Positions 28,206-36,914 of a DNA stretch of 64,000 nt are shown here, piece by piece. The DNA lies in NCBI RefSeq assembly GCF_900115065.1, contig NZ_FOVE01000001.1, positions 124,001 to 188,000 of the forward strand, read 5' to 3'. Each line of letters begins with the position of its first letter. The stretch's first letter is position 1. Below the pieces are notes generated by a model, which was not told where the DNA came from, did not search any database, and was given only the letters and a program-made list of their open reading frames with translations. Made by a program: the position numbers and the translations under genes. The stretch is from Formivibrio citricus. GTDB taxonomy: Bacteria > Pseudomonadota > Gammaproteobacteria > Burkholderiales > Chitinibacteraceae.

Positions 28206-29114
28206 TTAGTAACCGGCTTCGACCAGCATCTCCCGCGTCAGCAGGAATACGAAACCGTCGCCCGATTCCGTATCGAGCCAGACGAACGGCAGCTCCGGGT
28301 AGCAGGCTTCGAGTACGTCGCGGTTGTGGCCGATTTCCACGACCAGCACGCCGTGCGGGTTGAGGAAGGTGGTGGCCTTTTCGAGGATCACGCGCGTCGC
28401 GTCCAGCCCGTCTTCGCCACTACCGAGCGATTCCGGCGGTTCGTGCAGGTATTCCTGCGGCAGCGCCTCGACCGACGGGGCATCGACGTATGGCGGGTTG
28501 GAGATGATAAGGTCGTATTTTTCGCCTTCGATTGCGGCAAACAGGTCGGATTTCAGCAGGCGAATGCGTTCTTCGAGCTGGTAGTCGGCGACATTCTTTT
28601 CCGCTACGGCGAGCGCATCGGGCGAGATGTCGATGGCGTCGATTTCGGCATCCGGGAAGCAATGCGCGGCGAGGATCGCCAGACAGCCCGAGCCGGTGCA
28701 CATGTCGAGCGCGCGGTGCACGAGCTCCGGGTATTCCACGTAGGGGGTGAGTCCGTCATTGAGCATGATTTCGGCGATGAACGAACGCGGCACGATCACG
28801 CGCTCGTCCACATAGAAACGGAAATCGCCGAGCCAGGCTTCGTGCGTCAGGTAGGCGGCGGGTTTGCGGCTTTGTACGCGTTCGCGGATCAGGGCGAGCG
28901 CCGCGTCGATTTCCTGCGGCAGCAGGCGCGCGTCGAGCCAGGGCTCCAGGTCGTGGATCGGCAGATGCAGTGCGTGCAGGATCAGGTAGGCGGCTTCATC
29001 CTTGGCGGTGGCGCTGCCGTGGCCGAAGAAAAGCCCGGCTTCGGTGAAACGGCTGACGGCAAAACGTTGCAGGTCGCGGACGGTTTGCAGGTGTTGGGAG
29101 GCTTGATCGAACAT
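28206..29114 (-). CDS. prmB: Ribosomal protein L3 glutamine methyltransferase PrmB
   Basis: A 302-residue SAM-dependent methyltransferase from ATG 29114; longer frames upstream are not conserved-looking. The SAM-binding motif DMCTGSGCLAI is at 137-147 and the catalytic NPPY at 206-209. The segment VDAPSVEALPQEYLHEP after NPPY is characteristic of PrmB (ribosomal L3) rather than PrmC (release factors). It modifies a glutamine of L3 during ribosome assembly. Divergent from rhlE, with its own terminator. Confidence 0.93.
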   Translation of the reverse strand: MFDQASQHLQTVRDLQRFAVSRFTEAGLFFGHGSATAKDEAAYLILHALHLPIHDLEPWLDARLLPQEIDAALALIRERVQSRKPAAYLTHEAWLGDFRFYVDERVIVPRSFIAEIMLNDGLTPYVEYPELVHRALDMCTGSGCLAILAAHCFPDAEIDAIDISPDALAVAEKNVADYQLEERIRLLKSDLFAAIEGEKYDLIISNPPYVDAPSVEALPQEYLHEPPESLGSGEDGLDATRVILEKATTFLNPHGVLVVEIGHNRDVLEACYPELPFVWLDTESGDGFVFLLTREMLVEAGY

Positions 29115-29259
29115 GGTGAAACCCGTTGCTGACAATCCGGCTAGTTTAGCAGTTCGGCAATTTGTGGTATTGCCTATCGTGGCTTGCGTGTAGAATTCCG
29201 CTCTTTCGTCATGCCGCATTCGAAGCGGAAGACTATTTCATACAAGGAGTTGGATCAGG

Positions 29260-30567
29260 ATGAGTTTTGCCGAGTTGGGGCTGGCCCCGGAAGTGCTCAA
29301 GGCTGTGGCCGGGCAGGGGTACGAGAATCCTACGCCCATTCAGGCGAAAGCCATTCCCATCGTATTGACCGGGCGCGACGTGCTCGGCGCGGCGCAAACC
29401 GGCACCGGCAAGACCGCAGCTTTTACGCTGCCGATCCTGACTCGGTTGGCTCCGATGGCCAATACCAGCGTGTCTCCGGCGCGCCATCCGGTGCGCGCCC
29501 TGATCCTGACTCCGACCCGTGAACTCGCCGACCAGGTTTTTTCCAATGTCACGGCCTACAGCCAGCATCTGCCGCTGCGCTCCACCGTGGTGTTCGGCGG
29601 CGTGGGCATGGACGATCAGGTCAAGGCGCTGCGCGCCGGTGTCGAAGTGCTGGTCGCCACACCGGGCCGCTTGCTTGATCACGTGCAACAGAAAACCGTG
29701 GCGCTGGGGCAAGTCGAAATTCTGGTGCTGGATGAAGCCGACCGCATGCTGGACATGGGCTTCATGCCCGACATCCTGCGCATCATGGCGCTCTTGACCG
29801 GGCGCAAGCAGACGCTGTTGTTCTCCGCGACCTTCTCGCCGGAAATCAAGAAACTGGCTGGCGATTTCCTCAAGAATCCGGAAACCATCGAGGTGGCGCG
29901 GCAGAATTCCACCAACGAATCGGTGAAGCAGGAACTGCACCCGGTCGAATCCTTCAAGAAAAAGGCGCTGCTGGCGCACCTGATTCGCACTCACGCCATG
30001 TCACAGGTGATCGTGTTCTGCCGCACCAAGCAGGGCGCGGACCAACTGGCGCGCGATCTCAAGCGCGAGCGCTTCAACGTGGAAGCCATCCATGGCGACC
30101 GCACGCAAATTGCCCGCTTGGAAACGATGGCGGCCTTCAAGGAAGGCAAACTGCCGGTACTGGTGGCAACCGACGTGGCCGCGCGCGGGCTGGATATCTC
30201 CGATCTGCCGTACGTGGTGAACTACGATCTGCCACACAATGCGGAAGACTACGTGCACCGCATCGGGCGCACCGGGCGCGCGGGCGCTACGGGTGTGGCG
30301 ATCTCCTTCGTGACGCCGGAAGACGACAAGTATTTCGACGGTATCAAGAAGCTGATCAAGAAAGACCTGCAGTTGGTTCCGGTGCCCGGCTTCTCTCCGG
30401 GTACGCACGATCTGCCGCCGCCGGTTCGCCCAGCCAAGTCGGGCTCGCAGGCCTCGCCAGCCTTGATGGGTGAGATCAAGCTTGAAAGGCCGTTGGCACC
30501 GCTGGCCAAACGCCCGCAGCAAATTGCCGCGCTGTTCCTGCCCCCCAAGACTCCACCGCAAGCCTGA
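29260..30567 (+). CDS. rhlE: DEAD-box RNA helicase RhlE
   Basis: A 435-residue ATP-dependent RNA helicase. The motifs in order are the Q motif GYENPTPIQAKAIP, Walker A AQTGTGKT, TPTRELA, DEAD in VLDEADRMLDMGF, SAT in LFSATFS, and HRIGRTGRAG. The N-terminus (MSFAELGLAPEVLKAVA) and short C-terminal extension fit RhlE, which acts in ribosome assembly and RNA turnover. AAGGAG precedes the start. TTGCCT (29170) and TAGAAT (29191) might form its promoter, although the 15-base spacing is short. Confidence 0.94.
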   Translation: MSFAELGLAPEVLKAVAGQGYENPTPIQAKAIPIVLTGRDVLGAAQTGTGKTAAFTLPILTRLAPMANTSVSPARHPVRALILTPTRELADQVFSNVTAYSQHLPLRSTVVFGGVGMDDQVKALRAGVEVLVATPGRLLDHVQQKTVALGQVEILVLDEADRMLDMGFMPDILRIMALLTGRKQTLLFSATFSPEIKKLAGDFLKNPETIEVARQNSTNESVKQELHPVESFKKKALLAHLIRTHAMSQVIVFCRTKQGADQLARDLKRERFNVEAIHGDRTQIARLETMAAFKEGKLPVLVATDVAARGLDISDLPYVVNYDLPHNAEDYVHRIGRTGRAGATGVAISFVTPEDDKYFDGIKKLIKKDLQLVPVPGFSPGTHDLPPPVRPAKSGSQASPALMGEIKLERPLAPLAKRPQQIAALFLPPKTPPQA

Positions 30568-30583
30568 TTGGTTGCGTAACACC

Positions 30584-30616
30584 CAAGCCCGCCTATTGGC
30601 GGGCTTGATTGTTTTT
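30584..30616 (+). terminator. Intrinsic terminator of rhlE
   Basis: CAAGCCCGCC / GGCGGGCTTG pair perfectly around TATT and are followed by ATTGTTTTT, 17 bases after the rhlE stop. Confidence 0.9.
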
Positions 30617-30650
30617 AGCTATTGAGATTTGACATGGTTCTCGTTGCGAG

Positions 30651-32444
30651 TCAGCCGGTTGTTTCTGGCCCTTGGTTTTTATCGGTTGGATTCGTGCCGG
30701 AATGGCGCAAACGGTGTTCGAGAAAAGCGTTGCGGATTTCCTCGCGTAGTGCGGCATCATCCCAGGGCTTGGTCAGAAAGCGCCAGATTGCGCCGCGATT
30801 GACTGCATCGGTCACGCTCTGCAACTCCGTGTAGCCGGAAAGCACGATGCGGATCGTGTCCGGGTAGAGCTCCTTGACCTTGTAGAAGAAGTCCGTGCCG
30901 CAGATCTTGGGCATGCGCTGATCGGACATGATGACCTGAACCTCGTGCTTGGCCAATAATTCCAGGGCTTCGTCGGGGTCGGTAGTAGTAAGAATGTGAT
31001 AGCCATCCCGGTGGAAGAGGCGCCTCAGGGAATTGAGGATGTTTTCTTCGTCGTCCAGCAACAGCAGGGTTTGCTTGTGCTGCTGTTCCGCGCGAACCAG
31101 TTCAGTGCCGTTGATCAATAATTGCTCGAATTCTTCTTTCGGTAGCGGGCGGCAGAAATAGAACCCCTGCATTTCATCGCAGCCTTGCCGGCTCAGGAAT
31201 TCAAGCTGGCCTTCGGTTTCCACGCCTTCGGCCACTACGGTCAAGCGCAGGCCGTGCGCCAGACCGATCACGGCGCGCGCGATGGCGGCGGCATCGGAAT
31301 CCGTGGTGACGTTCGAGGTAAAGGAATTGTCGATCTTGAGATAGTCGATCGGGTGGTGCTTGAGATAGGCGAGCGAGGAATAGCCGGTGCCAAAATCGTC
31401 CACTGCGACCTTGATTCCCGCTTCACGCAGCTCGGACAGAAGTTCGATGGTCTGTTCTGGCGCATCCATCAGCACGGTTTCCGATATTTCCAGCTCCAGC
31501 AGGGTCGGGTCGAGCTTCATGGCATCCAGGTACTGTCGACACAGGGCGGGGAGTGAGTTGTGCTCGTTCCGTACACGCATCAGTCGTTGCGAGATATTCA
31601 CGGCGACTTTCACCACGGGGATCTTGCGATCCTGCCATTCGCGCAGCTGGCGGCAGACCTCGAACAATACCCACTCACTGATGGGCTGGATCAGGCCGGT
31701 TTCTTCTGCCAATTCGAGAAATTCGCCTGGCGGGATCAATCGACCATCGTGCTGCCAGCGCAGCAGGGCTTCGGTGGCGCAGATGCACCGCGTTCGCAAG
31801 TCTACGCGTGGCTGAAAGTGCAGGATCAATTCGTTGCGTTCCAGCGCATGGCGCAGGGCCACTTCCATATACTGGCGTCGGGCGAAGCCCTTGCTGTCTT
31901 CCGTCTCGCAGAACAGGAAATTTCCCCGGCCTTTTTTCTTGGCACGCGCCAATGCCGTTGCGGCACTGGCATACAGTTGGTCTTCGTTGTCCCCGTCTTT
32001 CGGGAACAGGGCAATGCCGATTCCTGCGGTGACAAAAGCCTCCTGGCCATCGATTTCCATGGGCCAGGCCAGCGCATCGAGCAGTTTGCAGGCAATGGTC
32101 GTGACATCAAGCTTGTCTTCCACTTCCGGCATCAGGATCATGAAATCTCCGCCGCCAATCCGTGCAACGGTATCCGTCTCGCGAGTGCAGTGCGTTAGCC
32201 GCTCGGCTGTTTCCTGCAAGATCAGGTCTGTCCTGTTTCGGCCCAGGTTCTGGTTGAACTGGGCGAGCCCATCCAGATTCAGTTCCAGCAGAGCTACCTG
32301 ATGGCCGGATTGACGCGCCAGAGCCAATGCTTGTTCGAGCTTGGCGGTCAGTAGCGGCAAGCCAGCCAGCCCTGTGAGTGCGTCGTGGGTGATCAGAAAG
32401 GCCAAGCGTTTTTCCAGTGCCTTTTGCGGGTGATGTCCACCCAA
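30651..32444 (-). CDS. GGDEF (degenerate)-EAL-receiver protein, 3' part of a frameshifted gene
   Basis: This frame encodes a GGDEF domain beginning LAFLITHDALTGL, an EAL domain and a C-terminal receiver. The GGDEF motif is altered to GGGDF, so cyclase activity is doubtful. The EAL domain keeps its catalytic motifs ([26 protein letters not shown]), predicting c-di-GMP hydrolysis. The receiver (TLLLLDDEENIL, MSDQRMPK, LTKPWDD) has its phospho-accepting Asp. No ribosome site fits the nominal TTG start at 32444. The PAS protein of the next frame ends exactly where this one should begin, and a single-base shift at 32422-32425 would join them into one protein of about 730 residues. Confidence 0.8.
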   Translation of the reverse strand: MGGHHPQKALEKRLAFLITHDALTGLAGLPLLTAKLEQALALARQSGHQVALLELNLDGLAQFNQNLGRNRTDLILQETAERLTHCTRETDTVARIGGGDFMILMPEVEDKLDVTTIACKLLDALAWPMEIDGQEAFVTAGIGIALFPKDGDNEDQLYASAATALARAKKKGRGNFLFCETEDSKGFARRQYMEVALRHALERNELILHFQPRVDLRTRCICATEALLRWQHDGRLIPPGEFLELAEETGLIQPISEWVLFEVCRQLREWQDRKIPVVKVAVNISQRLMRVRNEHNSLPALCRQYLDAMKLDPTLLELEISETVLMDAPEQTIELLSELREAGIKVAVDDFGTGYSSLAYLKHHPIDYLKIDNSFTSNVTTDSDAAAIARAVIGLAHGLRLTVVAEGVETEGQLEFLSRQGCDEMQGFYFCRPLPKEEFEQLLINGTELVRAEQQHKQTLLLLDDEENILNSLRRLFHRDGYHILTTTDPDEALELLAKHEVQVIMSDQRMPKICGTDFFYKVKELYPDTIRIVLSGYTELQSVTDAVNRGAIWRFLTKPWDDAALREEIRNAFLEHRLRHSGTNPTDKNQGPETTG

Positions 32445-32845
32445 TAACCGACGATTTCAAGCGGGTTGCCTTGCTGGTCGCGGATCAGTCGGCATTCATC
32501 GTGCATCAGTCGCCAATCGCCGTTCGCGTGCTGGAAACGGTAATCGTGGCAATACCAGTCGTGTTCGAAAATATCCGGTAATCCGGCAAGCACTTGTTCC
32601 TGATCGTCCGGGTGGATGTGTTTTTTCCAGAAATCCCGGTCATGAATGAAATCCGCAGGGGAGTGGCCCAGTATGTCGGTGACATTGGCGCTGACATAGG
32701 TGCCGCCATAGGCTTCGTCGATGCGGGATGCATAAATCATGACTGGCCCGCAGTTGATGATCTGTTCCAGCCGGGCTGCGTTGATTTCGCTTGAGCAGGT
32801 GCCGGCGGAATCGCTGTCCGGGATGTCGGCAGTTTCGTTGTTCAT
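32393..32845 (-). CDS. PAS domain protein, 5' part of the frameshifted c-di-GMP gene
   Basis: A 150-residue product with a PAS/PAC domain (INCGPVMIYASRI, then HDYRFQHANGDWRLMHDECR). It ends in VGYWVDITRKRHWKNAWPF. The expected continuation after DITR(K) is KALEKRLAFLITHDALTGL, which is present in the overlapping frame. GGAG precedes ATG 32845. This is best viewed as the start of a PAS-GGDEF-EAL-receiver gene interrupted by loss of one A in the minus-strand AAAA run. The third gene after the hybrid kinase and the single receiver. Confidence 0.8.
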   Translation of the reverse strand: MNNETADIPDSDSAGTCSSEINAARLEQIINCGPVMIYASRIDEAYGGTYVSANVTDILGHSPADFIHDRDFWKKHIHPDDQEQVLAGLPDIFEHDWYCHDYRFQHANGDWRLMHDECRLIRDQQGNPLEIVGYWVDITRKRHWKNAWPF

Positions 32846-32882
32846 CTTGTGTGCTCCGTGCAGGTGTTCGCATCTCGGGGAA

Positions 32883-33245
32883 TCAGGTCAGCGCGGCCTC
32901 GATGACTGCCATGAATTCTTGATGGTGAAAAGGCTTGGCGATATAACCATCGCAACCGGCTGCGCGTATTTTTTCCTCGTCGCCTTTCATGACGAAGGCG
33001 GTCAGTGCAATGATCTTGATGCTGGTGGTGGCGGGGTCGCTTTTCAGCATGCGTGTCAGGGTGAGGCCATCCCGGTCGGGCAACTGGATGTCCATCAGGA
33101 TTAAATCCGGCTTTTCCTTCTGGGCCAATTGCTGACCGGTTTCGGCTTCCATGGCTTGCAATACCGTGTGCCCATACCGCTCCAGCAGGAAACTGGCCAG
33201 CTTCATGTTGGTGATGTTGTCTTCGATGATCAGTATTTTTGCCAT
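32883..33245 (-). CDS. Single-domain response regulator
   Basis: A 120-residue stand-alone receiver domain. The acidic pair is in ILIIEDN, the phospho-accepting Asp in LILMDIQLPDRDG, the Thr in ALTAF and the Lys in YIAKPF. With no output domain, it should act by protein contacts or as a phosphate relay, as DivK-like proteins do. It lies 23 bases after the hybrid kinase gene and is probably its partner. Confidence 0.92.
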   Translation of the reverse strand: MAKILIIEDNITNMKLASFLLERYGHTVLQAMEAETGQQLAQKEKPDLILMDIQLPDRDGLTLTRMLKSDPATTSIKIIALTAFVMKGDEEKIRAAGCDGYIAKPFHHQEFMAVIEAALT

Positions 33246-33268
33246 GGGGATATGCGCTCAAAAAAAGT

Positions 33269-36200
33269 TCATTGCATGGTTTCTGGCTTGGCGCTGGCCA
33301 GGGCTCGATGAACTTCGTTGATAAAAGTTTCGCGCCGGAATTCGGATTTTTCCATGATCGAAAATACACGCCCTTTCAGTCTGTTCCGGTCTTCGACGGT
33401 CAGCAGTTTGGCAGTGACGATAATAATCGGGATACGAGAGGTGGCTGCGCCGGTACGAAGCTCATCGACAACGTCGAAGCCGGACAATTCGGGCATCATC
33501 AAGTCGAGCACGATTGCATCCGGTGGCGCAGAGCGAACCTGAGCGATGCATTCAGCGCCGGAAAAGGCCGCGTTTACCCGGTAGCCGTCGTGTTCCAGAT
33601 TGGCCCCGAGCAGGCTGACGGCTTGGGGGTCGTCGTCCACGACCAGAATGCGGGGCGTCTGACCGGATTGGTATTGCGGGCTGGGGGTGATATTGAGCGA
33701 GTGGAGTGCATTGACCAGATCGGTCCGGGAAACCGGTTTTTGCAGAACGCAGCTTGCGCCCATGACCAAACCGCGTGAGCTATCGGCGGCGATGGAGATG
33801 ATCACGATGGGCACCAGCGAGAGACGGGAATCCTGCTTGATCCTGGATAACAATTCCAGTCCGTCCATTCCTGGCAGGATCAGGTCAAGTGTGATGAGTG
33901 CAGGGGTGTTGTCGGCAAGCCAGGCGAGCGCGGTTTCCGCATTCGCAGTGCAGGCGACCTGTAATCCTTCGGCTTCGAGATAGCGCGTCATGAGTTCGGT
34001 TGCCTTGGCGTCGTCTTCAATGATGAGCGCCAGCGGGGCTTTGCTCGCTTCGGCAGAAGGCTGTGTACCGGATTCGGCTTGGGCAATGGCCGTTTGGGCG
34101 GGAGGAATCTCGGCAACGGCTTGGGGGTGGGGCAGCGCGGCACCCTTGATCCACGGGATATGAATCCAGAAACGTGAACCTTTGCCAGGGGCGCTTTCCA
34201 GCCCGACCTGCCCTCCGTGCAGTTCGACCAGACGTTTGACCATCGAAAGGCCGAGCCCGGTACCCTGGTATTTGCGCGACAGGGAACTGTCGATCTGGAC
34301 GAAGGGCTGGAACAGTTTTCCTTGGTCTGCCGGTGCGATGCCGATTCCGGTGTCGGTTACGGCCAGCTCCAGGATGTCGCCGTCTGCGTGTGACTGGCGG
34401 TGGGCGCTGAGTACGATTTCTCCGCCGTCGGGCGTGAACTTGACGGCGTTGGAAAGCAGGTTGTAGATGATCTGTTTCAGCTTTCTGGCATCGGCCGTGA
34501 CATCCGGTAGCGATGGGTCGCGTTCCATGTGCAACTGCAGGCGATGGACGAGTGCCTTTTCCTTGAACATGGCCATGCTGTTGTCGAGCAGCGTTTCCAG
34601 TGCAACTGTTTCCAGGTCCAGCGTCATCTTGCCAGCCTCGATCTTGGACAGGTCGAGAATGTCGTTGATGAGCGAAAGCAGGTGTTCGCCACTGCCATAG
34701 ATGTCGCTGATGTATTCCTTCTGCTTCGGGCTGAGATCGCCCATCAGTCCGTCGCGCAAGGCTTCGGAAAACCCGATGATGCCGTTCAGCGGGGTACGCA
34801 GTTCGTGGCTCATGTTGGCCAGGAACTCGCTCTTCATGCGGCTGGCTTCTTCGAGTTGCAGGTTCTTTTGCGTGATTTCGTCGTTTTTGTCGCGCAGTTG
34901 CTCGGAAAGAAGTTGTAGATCGTTGTACTGCTTGATGTTGTTGAGGGCGATGCCGAGTTGCCCGGTCACGCGCCCGATGAAATTGCAATCGTGCTCTGTC
35001 AAATGCCGGTTTGCTGCCAGAACCAGTACGCCGAGCCGCTGCTCGCGGTAGATGACCGGGCATGCCAGAACGGTTGTGGGCATCAAGGCGCCCAGTCCCG
35101 TTTCAATGCGTAACAGGCTGCCATCCGGATTGGCCAATTGTAAAAGCCGGCCGGTTTGCAGCGCCTCACCCACCAGGCCTTCACCCAGCCTGAAAGTGGC
35201 AGGCATGTCGCCAGACAGTCCATATGCCGCTTCGCATGTGAGTTTGCCGTGCCATTCGTCATAAGCATAAAACGCCGTCACCGGGTAAGGGAGTTGTGTC
35301 GACAGTTGATCCAATAACCCGCGCAGTGTTTCTTTTCGGTTGATCGTGGAGGCGAACAGGGAGAGCACGTTGCGATGGGTCGCATCGAAATGCTCGGCCT
35401 CAGCACGCGTAGTCATTTCCCGGCGGATTGCCCGAAACAGCAATGTCAGCAGAATCACGGCGATGGACAGTGTCAGTAGCAAGGAAATCAGGGTGCGCTG
35501 GCGTGAAACTTCCACTGATTTTTCCCGTTCATTGAGCAGGAGTCTTTCTTTTTCTCCCATGCGGTCTATTTGCACGCGGATGGCTTGCATGAGCTGGATG
35601 CCTTGACCGGTCGCAATGATTTTTTGAGCAGCGGTGAAGCCCTGTTGCTCATAAATGGCAATGACTCGTTCCAGAAAATCCAGCCGTTGGGTACAGAGCT
35701 TTTGCAGTTCTGTCAGGTAATGTGCTTGTTCTGGATCGTCAATCAAGCGAGTCAGCATCTGTTCTTGCTGATTTACTTTCACCCTTAACCGGGCAAAGGT
35801 TTCGCGATGGACAGGATTGCCGGTCAGCATGTGGTTGCGCTGGGCTGATTCGGCATCAAATACCCCGGCATAAAGGATGCCCAGCGCAGCACGAATTTCC
35901 TGGCTGTGAGCCACCTGACGGGATGCTTTTGCAAATTCCAGGCTGGTGCGATAGGTGATGCCGCTGCCAAGGGTCAACAACAGCATGGCACTGACAAAGC
36001 CGACAAGAATTTTGGCCTCGACGGATTTGAGGGGCAGAGGGCGGGATGAAGCAGTTTGGCTGGTCAGCAGCAGGCCAACTCCCAGAAAAATGAACCCGAT
36101 TGCGGTGTTGACAGCCATGGGAGTGGAAATTTGATCGGTTACCAGCTCGCCGATGTTCCACAGGTAACCCAGCAACGACAGCGCCCCAATCCCGGTAATC

Positions 36201-36703
36201 AGCAATGCGGCCAGCCGGACAGTCTGGCGCAGGAAAGGCCATGACCATGCCGCCAGCGCCAGGCCGAAAGCAGAGAAGGCGCCCATGGTCCAGGGCGACA
36301 TGCGGCCGGGATAGGGGGTATAAACTGCAGAGGGCAATTCTTTGAACAGCAGCTCGTCAATGCCCAATTGCCAGCCAAGAAACTGTTCACCTGCCGTAGC
36401 CAATCCGATGAGCCCGACAAACAGGGCGAGAGCTTGTCCTGCATATTGCCGGGCAGGCGGGATGGGGTGTTGCAACAGAAACAGGGAAATGCCTGAAAGC
36501 AAAAAGGACAGTGCCGTGTTGGCTTTCATTTCGATGGCACCAGGCAGCACGCTCTTGAGAGTGTGGTTGTCCAGCACCCAACCCAAAAGCACCAGCAGTC
36601 CCAGTCCGGCAACAAAGAACGCAGCAAAGCGGGGGAAGGCTGCAGGCCCTGAGAGATATGCGGTGCCTGATGGCAATGCACCGTTTGAAGAGTATGCCGT
36701 CAT
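33269..36703 (-). CDS. Hybrid histidine kinase: multi-TM, CHASE3, GAF, HisKA, HATPase, two receivers
   Basis: A 1144-residue sensor. The N-terminal third has about six membrane helices, then a helix-bounded CHASE3-type domain (about 255-400, with QEIRAALGILYAGVFDAESAQR). A GAF-like domain (about 450-590) precedes HisKA with NMSHELRTPLNGIIGFSEAL, HATPase_c (GTGLGLSMVKRLVELHGG) and two receivers at about 895-1010 and 1025-1140. There is no HPt domain. It heads a leftward unit with a single receiver and the PAS/GGDEF/EAL gene. It is divergent from the 36915 kinase across a 210-base AT-rich promoter region. No good ribosome site is visible before ATG 36703. Confidence 0.92.
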   Translation of the reverse strand: MTAYSSNGALPSGTAYLSGPAAFPRFAAFFVAGLGLLVLLGWVLDNHTLKSVLPGAIEMKANTALSFLLSGISLFLLQHPIPPARQYAGQALALFVGLIGLATAGEQFLGWQLGIDELLFKELPSAVYTPYPGRMSPWTMGAFSAFGLALAAWSWPFLRQTVRLAALLITGIGALSLLGYLWNIGELVTDQISTPMAVNTAIGFIFLGVGLLLTSQTASSRPLPLKSVEAKILVGFVSAMLLLTLGSGITYRTSLEFAKASRQVAHSQEIRAALGILYAGVFDAESAQRNHMLTGNPVHRETFARLRVKVNQQEQMLTRLIDDPEQAHYLTELQKLCTQRLDFLERVIAIYEQQGFTAAQKIIATGQGIQLMQAIRVQIDRMGEKERLLLNEREKSVEVSRQRTLISLLLTLSIAVILLTLLFRAIRREMTTRAEAEHFDATHRNVLSLFASTINRKETLRGLLDQLSTQLPYPVTAFYAYDEWHGKLTCEAAYGLSGDMPATFRLGEGLVGEALQTGRLLQLANPDGSLLRIETGLGALMPTTVLACPVIYREQRLGVLVLAANRHLTEHDCNFIGRVTGQLGIALNNIKQYNDLQLLSEQLRDKNDEITQKNLQLEEASRMKSEFLANMSHELRTPLNGIIGFSEALRDGLMGDLSPKQKEYISDIYGSGEHLLSLINDILDLSKIEAGKMTLDLETVALETLLDNSMAMFKEKALVHRLQLHMERDPSLPDVTADARKLKQIIYNLLSNAVKFTPDGGEIVLSAHRQSHADGDILELAVTDTGIGIAPADQGKLFQPFVQIDSSLSRKYQGTGLGLSMVKRLVELHGGQVGLESAPGKGSRFWIHIPWIKGAALPHPQAVAEIPPAQTAIAQAESGTQPSAEASKAPLALIIEDDAKATELMTRYLEAEGLQVACTANAETALAWLADNTPALITLDLILPGMDGLELLSRIKQDSRLSLVPIVIISIAADSSRGLVMGASCVLQKPVSRTDLVNALHSLNITPSPQYQSGQTPRILVVDDDPQAVSLLGANLEHDGYRVNAAFSGAECIAQVRSAPPDAIVLDLMMPELSGFDVVDELRTGAATSRIPIIIVTAKLLTVEDRNRLKGRVFSIMEKSEFRRETFINEVHRALASAKPETMQ

Positions 36704-36914
36704 GATTAGTCAGCACTCTTTGTGTGAATGTAAATAAATATACAGATTGTTTGTGGTGATTATCAAATAATGAATTGCTTGTTCATGACTGAATTTATGT
36801 TTTTCGTGGGGTGAGCTTGATTTTGTCAGTTTTTGTTCTGGACGAAATTCGACGCTGGCGGGGTTGGGGGCAAAGCCGATGAAGACTATATTGAAGCTGT
36901 TATGCCACTGAAAA

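Noticed and set aside
32415-32430. Programmed -1 frameshift joining PAS and GGDEF-EAL
   Set aside because: The CGCAAAAGG context is not a canonical slippery heptamer and no downstream pseudoknot was recognised; an indel is the simpler explanation.
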